From positions 19,009,443 through 19,073,442 of the forward strand of contig NC_003071.7 in assembly GCF_000001735.4 (NCBI RefSeq): 64,000 bases of DNA, given 5' to 3'. The notes below the pieces were generated by a model. It saw only the letters and a list, made by a program, of their open reading frames with translations. It had not been told where the DNA came from and did not search any database. This document shows positions 1-13,129 of this stretch, piece by piece (the stretch's first letter is position 1; every line of letters starts with the position of its first letter). The translations under genes were made by a program, and so were the position numbers. This DNA comes from Arabidopsis thaliana. Lineage: Eukaryota > Streptophyta > Magnoliopsida > Brassicales > Brassicaceae.

Positions 1-2024
1 GTTTTATTATTATTTTGTGTGAGATAGATTATTTTGTGTGTAATATTTTATGTGGGTTATTATTTGGGCAGTAAACATAATGTAATGTGGTGATTTTTAT
101 GTTAAGAATATTTTCGACATGTTTGTGTAATGGTGGTGGGAAAATATTGTTCAGGTGGCGTATGAATCTTTAGACACTAATGGGCCCGTAAAGTATATGG
201 GCTGAAATGTTTCGTAAACAAAAATATAGATATCGAAATGGTGTGCCATTTTTGGGGGCCTAAATTGGTAAAATGTCAAGTGGAAATGTGGAATTCGAAA
301 AAAATGGCTTGTTTTTCAGAATTAGGATAAGAAGTCCAAAAATAACAAAATTCCATTATATCAGTTAATCTGTTTTTCCTCATGTGTATCACTACAGAGA
401 GATAGCTGTATCTGTCATTCAATGTGATTTGTAAAAATGATAGATAATATTTTAGATGTACAGTCTAGTTGAGAATGTACTATTTTTGGTATTATCTATC
501 GTACGACTGCAGGTTTCTGCAAAATTCTCGCTATACAGAAACGATTAGGATAAAAATGGATGTCTAGATCAAATGTCGGAGAAGAGAGTCGATCACTGTT
601 TTTATCTTGTTTATTTATATGATGCATGAACTGCTTCAAATGTGAAGTAAATTGTTCACGATGTTTATTCCCTTCAACTAAATGCAATAATAAAACAGAG
701 AGAAAAACATGTAGACGATAATACAAAGACCATCTCGTTTCCTACCTACACCAACTCATACCTCGTAGTATAACCAAAAAGCAAATAATAATTAGGTTAC
801 AACAAATAAATCTCATGCCTCAACGTCCAACGCATATCGTGGCAATTTCTTTTGTTATCGCTTTGTCTTCAAGGTTGTTCATGTGGCCCTAATAAGATAA
901 GTCCAATTTCTCTTTTGTTTCATATCTTTTGTTTCTTTCTATTAATAGATTAATGCATGTTAATGCACGCCACATACTATATAAATTAATTTTTGATTAT
1001 AGTATTCCTTATTTATTTCCCGCTACGAATCTCTTAATTATTTGAATTGATTATCTTCCGAAACTGCTTCGAAAGACTTGGTATATATTATGACCCCAGA
1101 TTCTTTTACAACAACTTACCAAAGAAAATGAATCCACCTAGATCCCCATAAAAATATACACAATAACCTGACCTGGTCAGAAATTCAGTAACAAATAAAG
1201 AGAAATTGAGTCTATATTATTTTTTTGTCTTTCTAGTTTATGACTTTTATTATATCAGATGATCCAATACCACTATAAATTTGTGGTAAATATTTTTTAT
1301 TTCTCATGATAAAGTGCCAAAACAAAAGATATTGAGAAAAATTATCCAAAATTTGTTTTTTTTTTCCTTTTTAGTGTCCAGTTTCAAAGCTGATTAATAT
1401 TAGTATAAGGAAACAAAATATATAATGTCTGCAATCACTTGATCTCCAAGCAAACAGATCATAATTTCCCAAAATAAAAACATTCTTAATTCAAATCAAG
1501 AGGAGATAAATAATAACAATCAATGATCTTTCACAAAAACTTTAAAAACATTCCGATTACATCATTACCATAAAATTCATAATTATCATAGTGGGTCAAA
1601 AGGAGTGAGTGACAGTACTGTGACCAGTCTCACGTGAGAGAAGGCCCGCCCATTTCTTCTCATTAGCGCGCATGACCTTCACGAACACATATAGGCGCGT
1701 GTCATGGTACAACAATAGTCAAAGTTACTTGTAAACCAAGCTATAGAGTGAACCAAAACCGAAGCTCTTGAATACCGAAATAATCCACGTGTCAAAAATC
1801 GGAGAAGCGGCTAGTCGTTTGAAGCGCCCACTAATCTCTCTCTTAATTGCCTTACTTAAATTTTCATTAACAGAAAACATAATTATGATACGGCTAAATC
1901 TCGGAAATTCCATAACGATAATTTCGAAAATCAAGAAGGAAAGTAAGAAAAAGCCAAAAACACAAAAGGAAATAATAATATTTTTGAAAAATGGGAAAAA
2001 GGAATAAATGAGGGGGGGGCGTGA
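1..2024. other. intergenic, AT-rich; distal CRF5 upstream region
   Basis: No coding exon is supported here. The longest reading frame (496-726, minus) has no ATG near its start and no recognisable domain. Two TGGGCC/TGGGCT (site II-like) motifs occur at about 180-205, which may belong to a gene left of the window. CACGTG boxes near 1631 and 1786 and a run of eight G at 2012-2019 lie in the part proximal to CRF5. Confidence 0.6.
1628..1639. promoter_or_regulatory. 12-bp palindromic G-box upstream of CRF5
   Basis: The sequence tctcacgtgaga is a perfect palindrome centred on CACGTG, about 530 bp upstream of the CRF5 start. A second CACGTG followed by TC (ABRE-like) is at 1786-1791. G-boxes bind bHLH and bZIP factors; use of these sites is inferred, not shown. 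Confidence 0.4.
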
Positions 2025-2032
2025 CTATATTT
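2025..2032 (+). promoter_or_regulatory. probable TATA box of CRF5
   Basis: tatattta lies about 140 bp before the CRF5 ATG. It is followed by a CT-rich leader (about 2085-2155) typical of Arabidopsis 5' UTRs. Confidence 0.45.
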
Positions 2033-2171
2033 AACAAAGGGATTGTTACTAAGAAACGGCGTTTTCTTCTTCCTTCATAGATAGCCTTTTTGACTCTTCT
2101 TTCTCTCTTCTACTTTTTTTCAGGCTCTCTCTCTATATCTCTATCTTCTTCTCCGGTTAACTAAAAGAGAA

Positions 2172-3056
2172 ATGAAAAGCCGAGTGAGAAAATCCAAGTA
2201 CACGGTTCACCGGAAAATCACATCCACACCGTTCGACGGTTTCCCGAAGATTGTCAAAATCATAGTCACTGACCCATGCGCTACTGATTCTTCCAGCGAT
2301 GAGGAAAACGACAACAAATCTGTTGCTCCGAGGGTGAAACGTTATGTGGATGAGATCAGGTTCTGTGACGAAGATGACGAACCTAAACCGGCGAGGAAAG
2401 CGAAGAAAAAGTCCCCGGCGGCTGCGGCGGAGAACGGTGGAGATTTGGTAAAGTCTGTGGTGAAGTATAGAGGAGTGAGACAACGACCTTGGGGAAAATT
2501 TGCGGCGGAGATTCGTGATCCTTCGAGTCGTACTAGACTCTGGCTTGGGACTTTTGCGACGGCGGAGGAAGCTGCTATAGGTTACGATAGAGCCGCGATT
2601 CGAATCAAAGGTCATAACGCTCAGACGAATTTTCTCACTCCTCCTCCTAGTCCGACGACTGAGGTGTTACCGGAAACTCCGGTGATTGACCTTGAAACTG
2701 TCTCTGGTTGTGATTCGGCGAGGGAATCGCAAATCAGTCTGTGTTCTCCGACTTCTGTTCTCCGGTTTAGTCACAACGACGAAACAGAGTACAGAACAGA
2801 GCCAACGGAAGAACAAAATCCGTTTTTCTTGCCTGATTTGTTTCGCTCCGGAGATTATTTTTGGGATTCCGAAATTACCCCTGACCCTTTGTTTCTCGAC
2901 GAATTCCACCAGTCCTTGTTACCAAACATCAACAACAACAACACAGTGTGTGATAAGGATACGAATCTGTCTGATAGTTTTCCGTTGGGAGTGATCGGAG
3001 ATTTCAGCTCATGGGATGTTGATGAGTTTTTCCAAGATCATTTGTTGGATAAGTAA
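2172..3056 (+). CDS. CRF5: cytokinin response factor, AP2/ERF transcription factor
   Basis: Intronless 294-aa protein. The single AP2/ERF domain spans about residues 98-154 (begins [18 protein letters not shown], contains WLGTF and ends near NAQTNF). It binds GCC-box-type DNA. N-terminal to it (about residues 8-62) is the CRF domain ([20 protein letters not shown] onward), which mediates CRF dimerisation and contact with phosphotransfer proteins. A Ser-Pro motif SPTSVL at about 192-197 matches the putative kinase site typical of the family. The C-terminus is acidic and aromatic (WDVDEFF), as expected of an activation region. The family acts in the nucleus downstream of cytokinin signalling. 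The ATG is the first in frame after a CT-rich leader. Domain order and exact length match CRF5 (At2g46310). Confidence 0.97.
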   Translation: MKSRVRKSKYTVHRKITSTPFDGFPKIVKIIVTDPCATDSSSDEENDNKSVAPRVKRYVDEIRFCDEDDEPKPARKAKKKSPAAAAENGGDLVKSVVKYRGVRQRPWGKFAAEIRDPSSRTRLWLGTFATAEEAAIGYDRAAIRIKGHNAQTNFLTPPPSPTTEVLPETPVIDLETVSGCDSARESQISLCSPTSVLRFSHNDETEYRTEPTEEQNPFFLPDLFRSGDYFWDSEITPDPLFLDEFHQSLLPNINNNNTVCDKDTNLSDSFPLGVIGDFSSWDVDEFFQDHLLDK

Positions 3057-6000
3057 TTTGATGAGTTCTTCCCCAGAATTTTTCTGGGTTTCTCTTTTTG
3101 GTTGTGTGAGTGAGATGAGTGGTTTGATGACAACGACGGGGATGAATCTTAGCCGTCCGTTTTCCATTTCGTGGACGGCTCCGATCAGCGGAAGAAGCGC
3201 AACGGAGTTTTTATTTATCTGTTTGAGAATTTTATAATTTAATTTGCGAGTAAATATAGTAATTAGTGTTAAGATTGTGAGAGTTTAAGTTAATTAGGGA
3301 GGGGTTTTGAATATTGGGGATTTTGGGAGGTTTTTGTTTGGTTTCTCTCCAAGTCTGTCACTATGCAAGGAAGCAGTATAAAGACCGTATATATATTTTA
3401 TTATTAATATTGATAAAAGTATTTATTTAGTGCAAATCTTTGTCTTTTGTTTCCTTCGCATGAATCTCTCTATCAAGTGGGGTTTATGTGACTTGTCATT
3501 TTTATTGTACATAAAAACATCTAATCACATTCTTCTCCCCCTAAACATGTAAATCGTTTTAATAAGCCAAAAAAGCAGGGAAAATATCGTAAGATCCTAA
3601 CTATATGGATTAAGACCAAATCAACTATCTAATTTTAAAATATACATATAGTCAAAAGACGAATTATTTACATCTAAAGAGTATCTTGTTGTGTTTTTCT
3701 TCTTCTTCTCTTTTGGCACTAAGTGTCAGAGCAACAATGCCCATTAATGTGAAGAACCAACTCATTGAATCATCTATTACCCTACACATTGTCTCCACTT
3801 TAACAACCTTCTCAATTTCAAAGACATTCAATTACTACACCTCTTTTTTTTTTCCTTCTTGTGTTCAAAATTTGGTCCATGTCTACGCAAAACAGTTCAT
3901 TTGATTCAATACAAACAGCAAAACGAAACTATACAAAGTTAGGTTTACATCTTTTTTTAAGGAGAAATACTGTAGTGTACATGGTTGTGGATGTGAATTA
4001 TGTATTGAGTTGATATATATTCAATGGGAGACAACATGAGAAGAACAAAAAAAAAACAATGAAAGAGTGAGGAGAAGAGAAAGACAATGTATTGGGACAT
4101 GAACTTAGATGTCTTTCTGTCAAAGACCACCACAGGCTCTGCTTTGGCAAATTGGAGATTTAAAGGAAAGAGTTTTCCAATGAAGAAGAAGACTTCTCAT
4201 GATCTTGTCGTTGACCTTAGTCCCCCCCATTATAAACATTTTTAATTATTTACTTTCTAATCTGTCAATCTTTCGATTATGACGTTACCTAATACTATTA
4301 CACAAAAACGTCTTATGGAATTGTCATTTATTTATTCACATGGGTTTCAATCTGTCACTCTCTGTCTACTTTTGGAAATGTTTTAAATTTGATTGTAGAC
4401 TTTTCTTACTCTTCTACTAACTACGTTTGTTTTCTTCAAAATCTTTACTTTCTTTATGCAATTGTGAAGTGAATGAAGTAAAAATGACCATCAAAATAAA
4501 TAAATACGTAAGAGAATAAATTGTAGTAGAAGAGAAAGAAGTCTGAAGTCTGTGATGTTTTAGAAATAAAAAAAAAGGACCATTCACCAAAAACAGCAAT
4601 AACAACAGTATTGGTCCGTTCGAGGTTTAATTTGACCAATTGAGTAGATTTGTCTCTTTCGTGTTTTTAAAATTGGACCAGACCGTTTTTGGCTTCCCGA
4701 AGTGTGTGACTACTCTGCCCTGAAACCCTCTTTCTCGTTCAGAAGCAGAGCGCTCCCCATTCCTCTATCAGAAATTTTAACAACAATACAAACTGAAACC
4801 TTTGATTTTCGTGGTTGAATGGTCAAAACACACCCAATAAAAAAAAGGTTGTGATTTTTAGTATAATGCATTTTTCCTAAGATGATGGTTGCACCAAAAA
4901 GAGAGAGGCAATTCTGTTATCCTCCTGCATGTTAGATCATTTATCCGAACAAACCATAAAAATGAAAATATTTTGAAAAAATTAAAGTTTGTTTGTTTTC
5001 AAAAAACATATTAATCCCATGCTCATGAGTGTGACAAAAATGGACCACTAGCCGCATAGAATCACAATGAAGATTTAACAAAGCAAAAACAAGATATTGA
5101 TATTCTAAGATCTACTTGATTAAGACATGCAAATGCATTAAAATTAAAAAGAAGAATCGACCTTTTAATGCAGTCATCTAATGCGTGTGGTAGGAAATGC
5201 TCTGTAAACAAAGTTTTTAAATGAAGTCGAACAAAATTTTTAGAAATTGTAAAACATATCAACCAATAGTTTTTGGCAGTAAAATTTAAAAGACTTTTAA
5301 TTTGTAATATCTCAGTAGATGACTGGAAACAAAAAAAAGTGGGTCTAAGCCCATGTAGCAAACCACGTTGCAAAAGGAAATGTCTTTATCAGACAGAGGT
5401 TGGCCCAAATCAAATTGAGAGGTGAGACAAGTTGCCTCTGTACCAATGAGATTGTTATGGGTCCCATAAGATCTTTAAGTGAACCCTTCTTAAAACGCTT
5501 TTACACTTTGTGTATCAATTCGATATGACCCGGTTTAACTCCGGTTATCTTGCAAATACAAAGCTGGTTAAGTAATGGTAACGAACTACATCAATTTTGG
5601 TAAATAAAGGTTTGTCATCCATGCTTTGGCAGTGTTGTCAATTTAGGCAACAAGGCAAAGAACAAAGAATAAAAGCAAAAGTTTTGTTTCCCCCAACTTG
5701 TTCACATATAACATTATGTCTCTATGTGGAAGAATGCTTTTAAAAAAATTCAAACATAATTGTTACAAATAGTTATTGTTTGTCAATATAATGACTCATA
5801 TAAATTCAAACATACCCAGCATGAAAAATGGGAAATTTTATCAATATATATTAGCTATTCTTGTTGTTGTCATCAATGATGAATGGCTGGTCTTTAGTAT
5901 GCCAAATCCCATTATGTGTTTTCCCTAATAACATTAACAATAATAGTGTTAGGTGGTAGTACCCTGGTTGGTGAAATGCTAATGGTGAAACTGGGTCAAT

Positions 6001-6245
6001 ATAAAGATAACACTTATTACTACTGATCTCGCCAGCTTGGTGGTTCTCATTCTTGTCTTCACAAACATATAAGACCCTCCTCACACGTTGATGAACTGAT
6101 TCTTTTCCAATTATAAAAATCGTAATCTTTGGTCACAAAATATTAAATTTGGTCTTCAAGCCTTAAAAACGGCAGAGATTACATCAGTCAAGTAAAAACA
6201 GCGACGCTTTTATTGATCAAACTCATTCTAGCAAAAGGTGTTACA
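3057..6245. other. intergenic 3.2 kb, no supported gene
   Basis: Holds the CRF5 3' UTR (to roughly 3.4 kb) and AT-rich sequence. Frames at 3686-3904, 4417-4639, 5062-5373 and 5851-6084 are short, low-complexity and without domains. I see no RNA gene. Confidence 0.55.
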
Positions 6246-6262
6246 GGCCCATATGAGGCCCA
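6246..6262. promoter_or_regulatory. paired GGCCCA (site II) elements upstream of carrier gene
   Basis: GGCCCA occurs at 6246-6251 and 6257-6262, about 300 bp before the carrier ATG. Paired TGGGCY elements bind TCP factors and are enriched in promoters of nuclear genes for mitochondrial proteins; that role is inferred here. Confidence 0.45.
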
Positions 6263-6555
6263 TAATGTGAAAACAAGGCTTAGTCAAAAACGGCAGGGAG
6301 TGTGGTCAAAAGTTTTGAAACGGCAAAGAGTGTTAGTATGTGTTTTGTCTTTGGTTGATGATTTATGAACGGCAACGAATCACCTTCCGAAGATTTTTCT
6401 TCCTTTCTTTTTTGGATTCTCCTCCATGCAAAATTGGAAAGCCCTAAGACGAACACCAACCATACGCCATCGTGCGACGTGAAAATTGGAGAATCTGATT
6501 GGCTGAAGGATTATTGAAATTGAAAGTTATTGTGATCGAGTTTTGTTTTTTCCTG

Positions 6556-8578
6556 ATGGTGGAAGAAGCACAATTGGATCCTAAATCGAAATCGATTCCG
6601 AATGAGAATTTGAAATTTGGAGAAAGGGCTTTGTCTGCCGGAGGCGCCGCTTTTATATCGGCGGTCATAGTCAATCCTCTCGATGTTGTTAAGGTTCGAA
6701 AGTAAACATATTTCCACACTTTTTGGCTTTGGAAACTTGTCTGCGAAAATCTGATTTTGAGCTTCTTTTTATTGTAATAAGCAGACGAGATTACAAGCAC
6801 AGGCTGCAGGAGTTCCGTATCAAGGCTCGTGTCGTCTTGGTTGTTTCGACACGAATTCCACGGTATATTTGCTAACTGATTCTTAGTTTTGAAATGGATT
6901 CTGGATTGCTAAAGCATTGATTTTTATCTTCTGGTTATTGCATTTGCAGTTGGTACATGATTTGAGAAGTAATTCTGCTCCAGGGATGTGTAGAATTACT
7001 GGCTCTGCATCTGTATGCTCAGATAATCAGTACAAGGGAACTCTTGATGTTTTCTACAAAATTATCCGCCAGGTTAGAACAATTGCTCTGTTTGATTATT
7101 GTTGGATATTGAAATTAAGATGGTATTAAGAGCTGCAGTGTCTATATATAGAGATATGTGTGAATCCCTTTTGTTTTTTGAGAACATTCATCTTACTGGT
7201 TTAGTGTCTCTGTGCTGCAATATGGCTTGGAAGTTGTAGCATCATCTAGTTGGATACCTCTATTGGAATTGTTGTAATTTTTTTATTTAAAGTTCTTTAT
7301 TTACTCATTTGTAGAGTTTCACAGGAACAACTTTATGCAGGAAGGGTTTTCTAGGCTTTGGAGAGGTACAAACGCAAGTTTAACTTTAGCCATTCCGACT
7401 GTGAGTTCTCTCTCTTAAGTAATGCTGTTTGCTTCTGCAACTTATTTGTTCATTGGGTCTTCCTGACTTATTAATACTTCTTTGACTATGTCGCTAGGTT
7501 GGGATCTACATGCCTTGTTATGATTATTTTCGCAACATAATGGAGGAGTTCACGACTGAGAAGTCTCCATCTTTGACGGTTTATGTCCCTCTAGTTGCTG
7601 GGACAATAGCACGCTCCTTGGCTTGTATCTCTTGTTACCCTGTTGAGTTAGCAAGGACACGGATGCAGGTAACTCTTTAAGGATTTTCGCCCTCATTCAT
7701 TGTAATGGTGTGGAGATATGGACACAGAACCAATGGATATCGATTCTTGTGTTTTACTAACAGGCATTTAAGGGAACGCAAAGAAATGTGAAACTGCCTG
7801 GCGTTTGGAAGACATTAGTTGACGTCGTCAATCCAGTGAAGGGCTCAAATAATGGATATAGGATGTTATGGACTGGTCTTGGTGCTCAACTTGCTAGGGA
7901 TGTTCCATTCTCTGCAATCTGCTGGTCGATACTTGAGCCTGTGAGTAGTAATCTGTCTCTGAAAAACACATCCATATTCACCCATTGTGTCTTCCATCCA
8001 TGTCCTCACGATTGTTTCATTGTGACTTTAGACCCGGAGAAGCATTCAGTCGGCCATGGGTGAAGAACCAAGGGCAGGCAGTATAATAGGTGCAAACTTC
8101 GCTGCTGGTTTTGTTGCGGGTGCAGTTGCTGCAGCAGCTACTTGCCCTCTAGATGTTGCAAAGACTAGGCGTCAAATAGAGGTAAACATACCTTTTTCAC
8201 TTCATCTTTCATAATTCCACTGTGTTGCTCTACAAACTAGAATTCATCGCCAGCTTGCATTAAGTAAGTTTTGGATCTTAAACCAAGTAACAGTTAAATT
8301 TGTTTGGATTATGCAGAAGAACACAGATAGAGCCATGACAATGACCACAAGACAAACCTTGGCAGAGATTTGGAGGTATGAGTTAGAGATCCATTAGACA
8401 ATTTTCGTGTTTCCAAACTTAACCATCCCGGTCGGGTTTTTGGTATAGGGACGGAGGGATGAGAGGGATGTTTAGTGGAGCAGGGGCTAGAGTGGGACGA
8501 GCAGGACCATCTGTAGCCATTGTGGTATCGTTTTACGAAGTGGTCAAGTACGGACTGCACAACTTCCACCAACAGTAA
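6556..8578 (+). CDS. MTM2: mitochondrial carrier, MTM1/SLC25A39-like
   Basis: Nine exons: 6556-6693, 6785-6862, 6950-7072, 7341-7400, 7498-7668, 7764-7940, 8032-8181, 8317-8375, 8449-8578. All junctions are GT-AG and the frame closes to 361 aa. Three carrier signatures mark the three pseudo-repeats: NPLDVVKTR (residues about 41-49), YPVELARTR and CPLDVAKTR. The protein is predicted in the mitochondrial inner membrane with six helices. The spacing and sequence fit the yeast Mtm1p/SLC25A39-40 subgroup, linked to manganese/iron handling for mitochondrial SOD and to glutathione import; the substrate is inferred from family. The start is the first in-frame ATG; an upstream in-frame stretch has only TTG. 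A converging neighbour (AGP16) lies 0.7 kb downstream. I match it to At2g46320. Confidence 0.93.
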
Positions 8579-9287
8579 CACTTATACTAGACAGATTTTG
8601 TTTTGATGCGAAGCTAAAAAGAACACACTTGCGCGTCTAATCCAATAAAGGTTACCGTATTAGGTGCTTACGGCAAAACTTGATTTTTTTTTGTCAAGAA
8701 GGAATATTATTTATGCAAGTTGTTGCATTTGTTTTTCGTTTTAATATTTTTTGTAAGAACAAGTAAATTAACACGAGATTCTTATGGCAAGAAATTAACT
8801 CCATGCATGCTGATCAAGGGTGTGATTTATAAATGACATGTGAAATGGCATATATACAATTCCGTGATTTATAAACTTTTTCATGAGAAATTGTAATCTG
8901 AAGATAAGACTTTGAGAATCGAATTCAAAAGAGTTGAGCAAATTTTCTGGCTTTCATATCCTGCTTCTGAACTGGTCAGAGATTTCTTTTGTGAGGCCAA
9001 TAAAGTTGGTAATTGTCAAATATCTGGTAATTTAAGCTAAATGATGACATTTACACAAATATTATAAGGGAAGAAGAATAAATTTAATATGGAAGAGAAT
9101 AAACAAAAAAGAACAAACAGTAGAGATTATCATCAATCAATCAATCTCCAGAAATCATAATCGAGAACATGATGATGAAATTAACTCTTGAAAATTTTAT
9201 CCACAAGAAGAAGAAAAAAGGCAAATTGAAGAAACTAATAAGAAGTTGCAAAGAAATAAAAAAAAACAGAAGAAAGAGAGAGAGAGA
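8579..9287. other. convergent 3' intergenic region
   Basis: Lies between the stop codons of the carrier gene (+) and AGP16 (-) and holds their 3' UTRs. There is a purine-rich stretch at 9200-9300 (the AGP16 3' UTR read on plus). No other gene is seen. Confidence 0.55.
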
Positions 9288-9666
9288 TTAGAAGAAGGAG
9301 TAGGAAGAAGAAGCATCAAGAGGATGAATTAGGTAAGTCAGCACTAACGCCACCACCATTAGCAAATACGCTATCCCTTGATCTATCGATGTTCCTGCCA
9401 TTTCCAAAACACACCATTTTCAAATGTCAGAGAGAAACGAATTCGTAATCCAATTCGACTGTTTCCAGATTTCACGCGGAGAGAGTCTCGATTCAGATCT
9501 GGAAATGCGAATATCGTGGAAGAAGAGAGAGAGAGAAGTAGAGAGGCTTACCATCGCTGGTGGGAGCAGGAGCTGGAGCCAGGGATTGAGCGCCGGCGAG
9601 AGATAAGATGACGGCGAATACAAAACTGAACAACGCGAATCCGGTGACGGAGTTTCTCGACGCCAT
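9288..9666 (-). CDS. AGP16: arabinogalactan peptide, GPI-anchored
   Basis: Two exons on minus, 9552-9666 and 9288-9394, joined GT-AG, give 73 aa. The layout is that of an AG-peptide: signal peptide (MASRNSVTGFALFSFVFAVI to about residue 27), a very short Ala/Pro core (LAPAPAPTSDG) whose prolines would be hydroxylated and O-glycosylated, then a GPI-attachment signal with a hydrophobic tail (IAYLLMVVALVLTYLI). The mature product would be a proteoglycan of only about a dozen residues at the cell surface. The ATG is preceded by a long (about 150 nt) leader. The order signal peptide/AP core/GPI signal and the 73-aa length match AGP16 (At2g46330). Confidence 0.95.
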
Positions 9667-10016
9667 CTCTTGGTGATTGATCCGACGAAAATGATGATGC
9701 TCGAGAGAAAAAATCGAGAGCTCTGCAGGTGAAAAACTCCGGCGAGAGAGTGATTCTGCAGAGACGACGGAGGAGAGAGAGAAAACGGTATGAGAGGAAT
9801 AAAGCAAGAAGTGGAAGGAGACGACTTGTTTAAGGTGTTCTTATAGTATGAAGACCGGTTAAAGGTTACCGGTTTCAACCGGTTATTTATCCGGTCAAAT
9901 CTATTTACTAGTCAAGCTAATTAAACAAAAAACTTCTAAGAAGCATGATTTTCCTCGAATTTTCTTTTATTCTTTTTTGACCATTCCTCTATTGTTCTTT
10001 TTTTTCCTAGTTTTCT

Positions 10017-10064
10017 TGTCAAAATTGACATTTTTTTTTGAATGAATAATTGTCAAAATTGACA
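10017..10064. repeat. direct repeat of near-palindromic 14-mer
   Basis: tgtcaaaattgaca occurs at 10017-10030 and again at 10051-10064, period 34 bp. Each copy carries TTGAC cores in opposite orientation (TGTCAA and TTGACA), i.e. paired W-box-like half sites upstream of AGP16. Confidence 0.6.
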
Positions 10065-11440
10065 TTACTATGTTTCTAGATAAATAAAAAATAAAATCAT
10101 GTTTGAATGATCAAAAGTATGAATTGTTGTGTTAGAATTTTGACTAAAGTTGTTGTATCTCTAATCCAATTTGATTTGTGAATTGTTGATAGAAAATTGT
10201 TTTCTTTTTTCTGTCAACGGATAGAAAAAGATAGAAACTTGATTAGGTACTGATCTAAATTACAATCATATAGCCGATAAAAAAAATTATAATCATATAA
10301 GTAAATAAATTATTTATGTAATAAACTTAAATGAATTACAAAAATTCAATATTGGTAGCTTTATAGGGTAAATTCAAAAATAGCAATAGAAATGAAGTTA
10401 TGGATTATATGGTTTAAACATAAGCCCAAAAACAAAACAAAAAAATCTTTAAAAGAAATTGGCGGCTAGTTTAATTAAACGTTACAGCGACGAAGAAGGC
10501 CATGTGATGTGATGTGATTATCTTTTTTTTGTAAGCATTGTTTGGTTGGATTATGATAAAATACAAATCTTTAGAGGTGGTGTAATGGTAGGGGCTGACA
10601 GACTGGCAGCCAAACTGGACTCATTCGTCATATGTGACTCATTAGTCAGTCTCTCTCTCTCTCTATTATTCCTTTTTTTTATTGATACTCAATTATTTGT
10701 TTCTGCTATGTCGATTAATTTATTTAACGGCTATCTCAGTAGGTGTTAATCTGCGTGATTATCGGTTAATCTGCCAACATTTTGATTTTTTAAATACTAA
10801 AGATTTTCCTATCTATCTCACATGTGGTGTCAGAATAAAACAATTTATCGTGATGATGTTATCTTACATATGCTGTTTTGTTTAGGTAGAGTGTATTTTA
10901 CAATATTAAAAACTTTTTAACTTGACACTATTTATAATACTAAACAGTAAATAACGATTTTTCTATGGTTTTTGATTCATAACCATGGCAGATTGATTGA
11001 TTTTACCATTCTATTCCATATCCTTTTTCTTTTTCTTTCAAGGTTATCAGTTAAAAATTAAAATATATATGAGTGTGCTTGACTTCTTTTTTAATTTGGA
11101 GTACCTCGGTTGTTGAATGTACGACAATATGAATTATTTGTTGTATAGTTATTATATTTGTTATTTAATGATTCATGTAATCTTTATTAGGTGGCTAATT
11201 CACTAACTAGTAAGAGGAATTAGCCGTTGGATCAGTTACATCAATCATTTTATGTTTCAAAATATATATACTATAATAATATCTTTTAACATAACAGGAA
11301 CGTGCATGTTGCAGTTGGAAATAATGTAGGGTCATCTTTTTTCAAATTTGCAAATCCTAAAACGTTATCAGCTTTTACTTTTCAAGGGTTACTAATGGTT
11401 CAGAAATCAGAATGAATGTAGTAAATCCAAAAGGAATAAT

Positions 11441-11458
11441 ACACATATATATATGTGT
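11441..11458. repeat. 18-bp perfect palindrome
   Basis: acacatatatatatgtgt reads the same on both strands. It is directly followed by cacatgtg, another short palindrome. Function unknown. Confidence 0.6.
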
Positions 11459-13129
11459 CACATGTGTGCGGCCAAAATAGTTCACTGACTCTTGCTCTCT
11501 CATATCTTCAATCATGTTTTTTTTTTTTTTAAACATATCTTCAATCACGTTACTCGACTGGTGGTGTTTCACGGGTGAGAAATATATGTATTTACGTATT
11601 AATTTCTTAGAATGAATATTCTACAAATAAAAGTTACTATTTGTTCTTACGTCAAAAGAATAGAGAGTTATTAAAAAGGCCACTTGATTAAAAATATATG
11701 AATAATCAATTGATGTTAATAATAATAAACTTCGTATATAAAAAATTGTCGTATATGACGACTAAAATTTAAGCACAAAAAAAAGTCTTGTGGTATAATA
11801 ATTTTGATCAAAGAAAGAAAATAGAGATGAGCACAAAGAGCCTAAAATAGAGGGACAATGAAAAGGATGGAGTAATGGGATTGTTTGAAGCAACCATGTG
11901 CCCTGTGAACCCAACTTGCCTCTTTTGGTTCCAATTCGATTACCAATGTTTCGTCAACTACTGGTCAAAGTTACCAATATTTCATCAGAATAATCAAATC
12001 ATCTTTAGCATTTTACAATATTAGTATAGAGATATCAGAAAATGTTCTTATTGCATGGCATAACAAAGATGATAGAACTGCTAGTATTATTTTGTGGCAT
12101 GAACAGAATGGGCCAAAATTTGATAGTCACTGATGATTTAATATTTAGATTCATTTTCCATTGAAGAACCAATTTTTTGTTTTTTGTTTGTCCGGACTTG
12201 TTAGAATTGGAATACTCAAAAGACACTTACCTGGCAGATGTGAAAGATGACTTGCAAGAGATGGCATAGCACCAAAATCTTAAAGATTTTGCTTCGAAGG
12301 AAGGATAATGTTTTGATTTTTAAAACGCAAGACAAAGAGAGTCTCTCGCGAAAGCAGAGGGTTCAAATCTAAAGAGAAATGTTGGCTCAAAGGCCTAAAC
12401 CCACGCCACCAAGCAATCAATTACATCTTCCTATCCTAGTTTTACTCTTAAACATACAATGTACCCATTACATGTTGGACATAGATACAAAGAACATGTC
12501 TAATTCATGATTTCGAGATTTATAGTAATAGATAATAGGAAAAAAATAACCACATTTAACCCATGTGCCCTTCATCAACGACATATTCTACTTGTTTTCC
12601 TAGAGACTTGAAGTTGGTGGTCACACTAATAACATCGTATGTGCAATTGTTATGAATTTCTTCTAAAACAACACTGAATCTAAAACCATAAATTGTGAAA
12701 TACGCAGACGAGAGGTAGTAGCCATGCGATGAAATGAATGGATGATATATATATTTTCTCTCTTATAGAGAATCTCCAACAACAATTACATAACCGAGCT
12801 AACGATATAACACACTTGTACAAGTTATATACCTCTCATCATTACACGTTATGCCGACCAAATATGAATCATTTCTGAAGAATCTGAGAAGTTTATCTCA
12901 AATTATATCTCATATATATAGAATTACAGGAAGAAGAATCAAATAATATATTATCACAGACAGTTTTGCTTCTTCAACTTCTCCAAGATTTCGAACTTTT
13001 TTTCTCTTCTGGTCATATGGGATCATAGTTTCCAGGACAAAAACGTTTGCTTCAAAGTCAGACCTGCTTTGTCCTAGTTTCAGACTCAAAAAGTCCAATG
13101 CCCGCAGTAGTAGCGAAAAGGCCAAGTTG

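Larger units (their letters stand above)
9880..12900. other. intergenic 3 kb, AT-rich
   Basis: No coding exon is supported; frames are short and of low complexity. It holds two copies of tgtcaaaattgaca (10017-10030 and 10051-10064) and an 18-bp palindrome at 11441-11458. Several A/T tracts are also present. Confidence 0.55.

Noticed and set aside
496-726. 76-codon minus frame with a hydrophobic start (possible small secreted protein)
   Set aside because: The frame begins with TTG, has no ATG near the hydrophobic part, and no recognisable motif; left unannotated.
3686-3904. 72-codon plus frame
   Set aside because: Low-complexity Ser/Phe-rich translation of AT/CT-rich DNA with no domain and no promoter context.
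5062-5373. 103-codon minus frame in the CRF5-carrier spacer
   Set aside because: Phe/Leu-rich translation of AT-rich DNA, no domain, no splice or promoter support.
10560-10620. tRNA A-box-like stretch (gtggtgtaatggtagg)
   Set aside because: No B-box at the right distance and no cloverleaf.
12340-12380. tRNA-like B-box (gggttcaaatc)
   Set aside because: No matching acceptor, D or anticodon arms could be folded around it.
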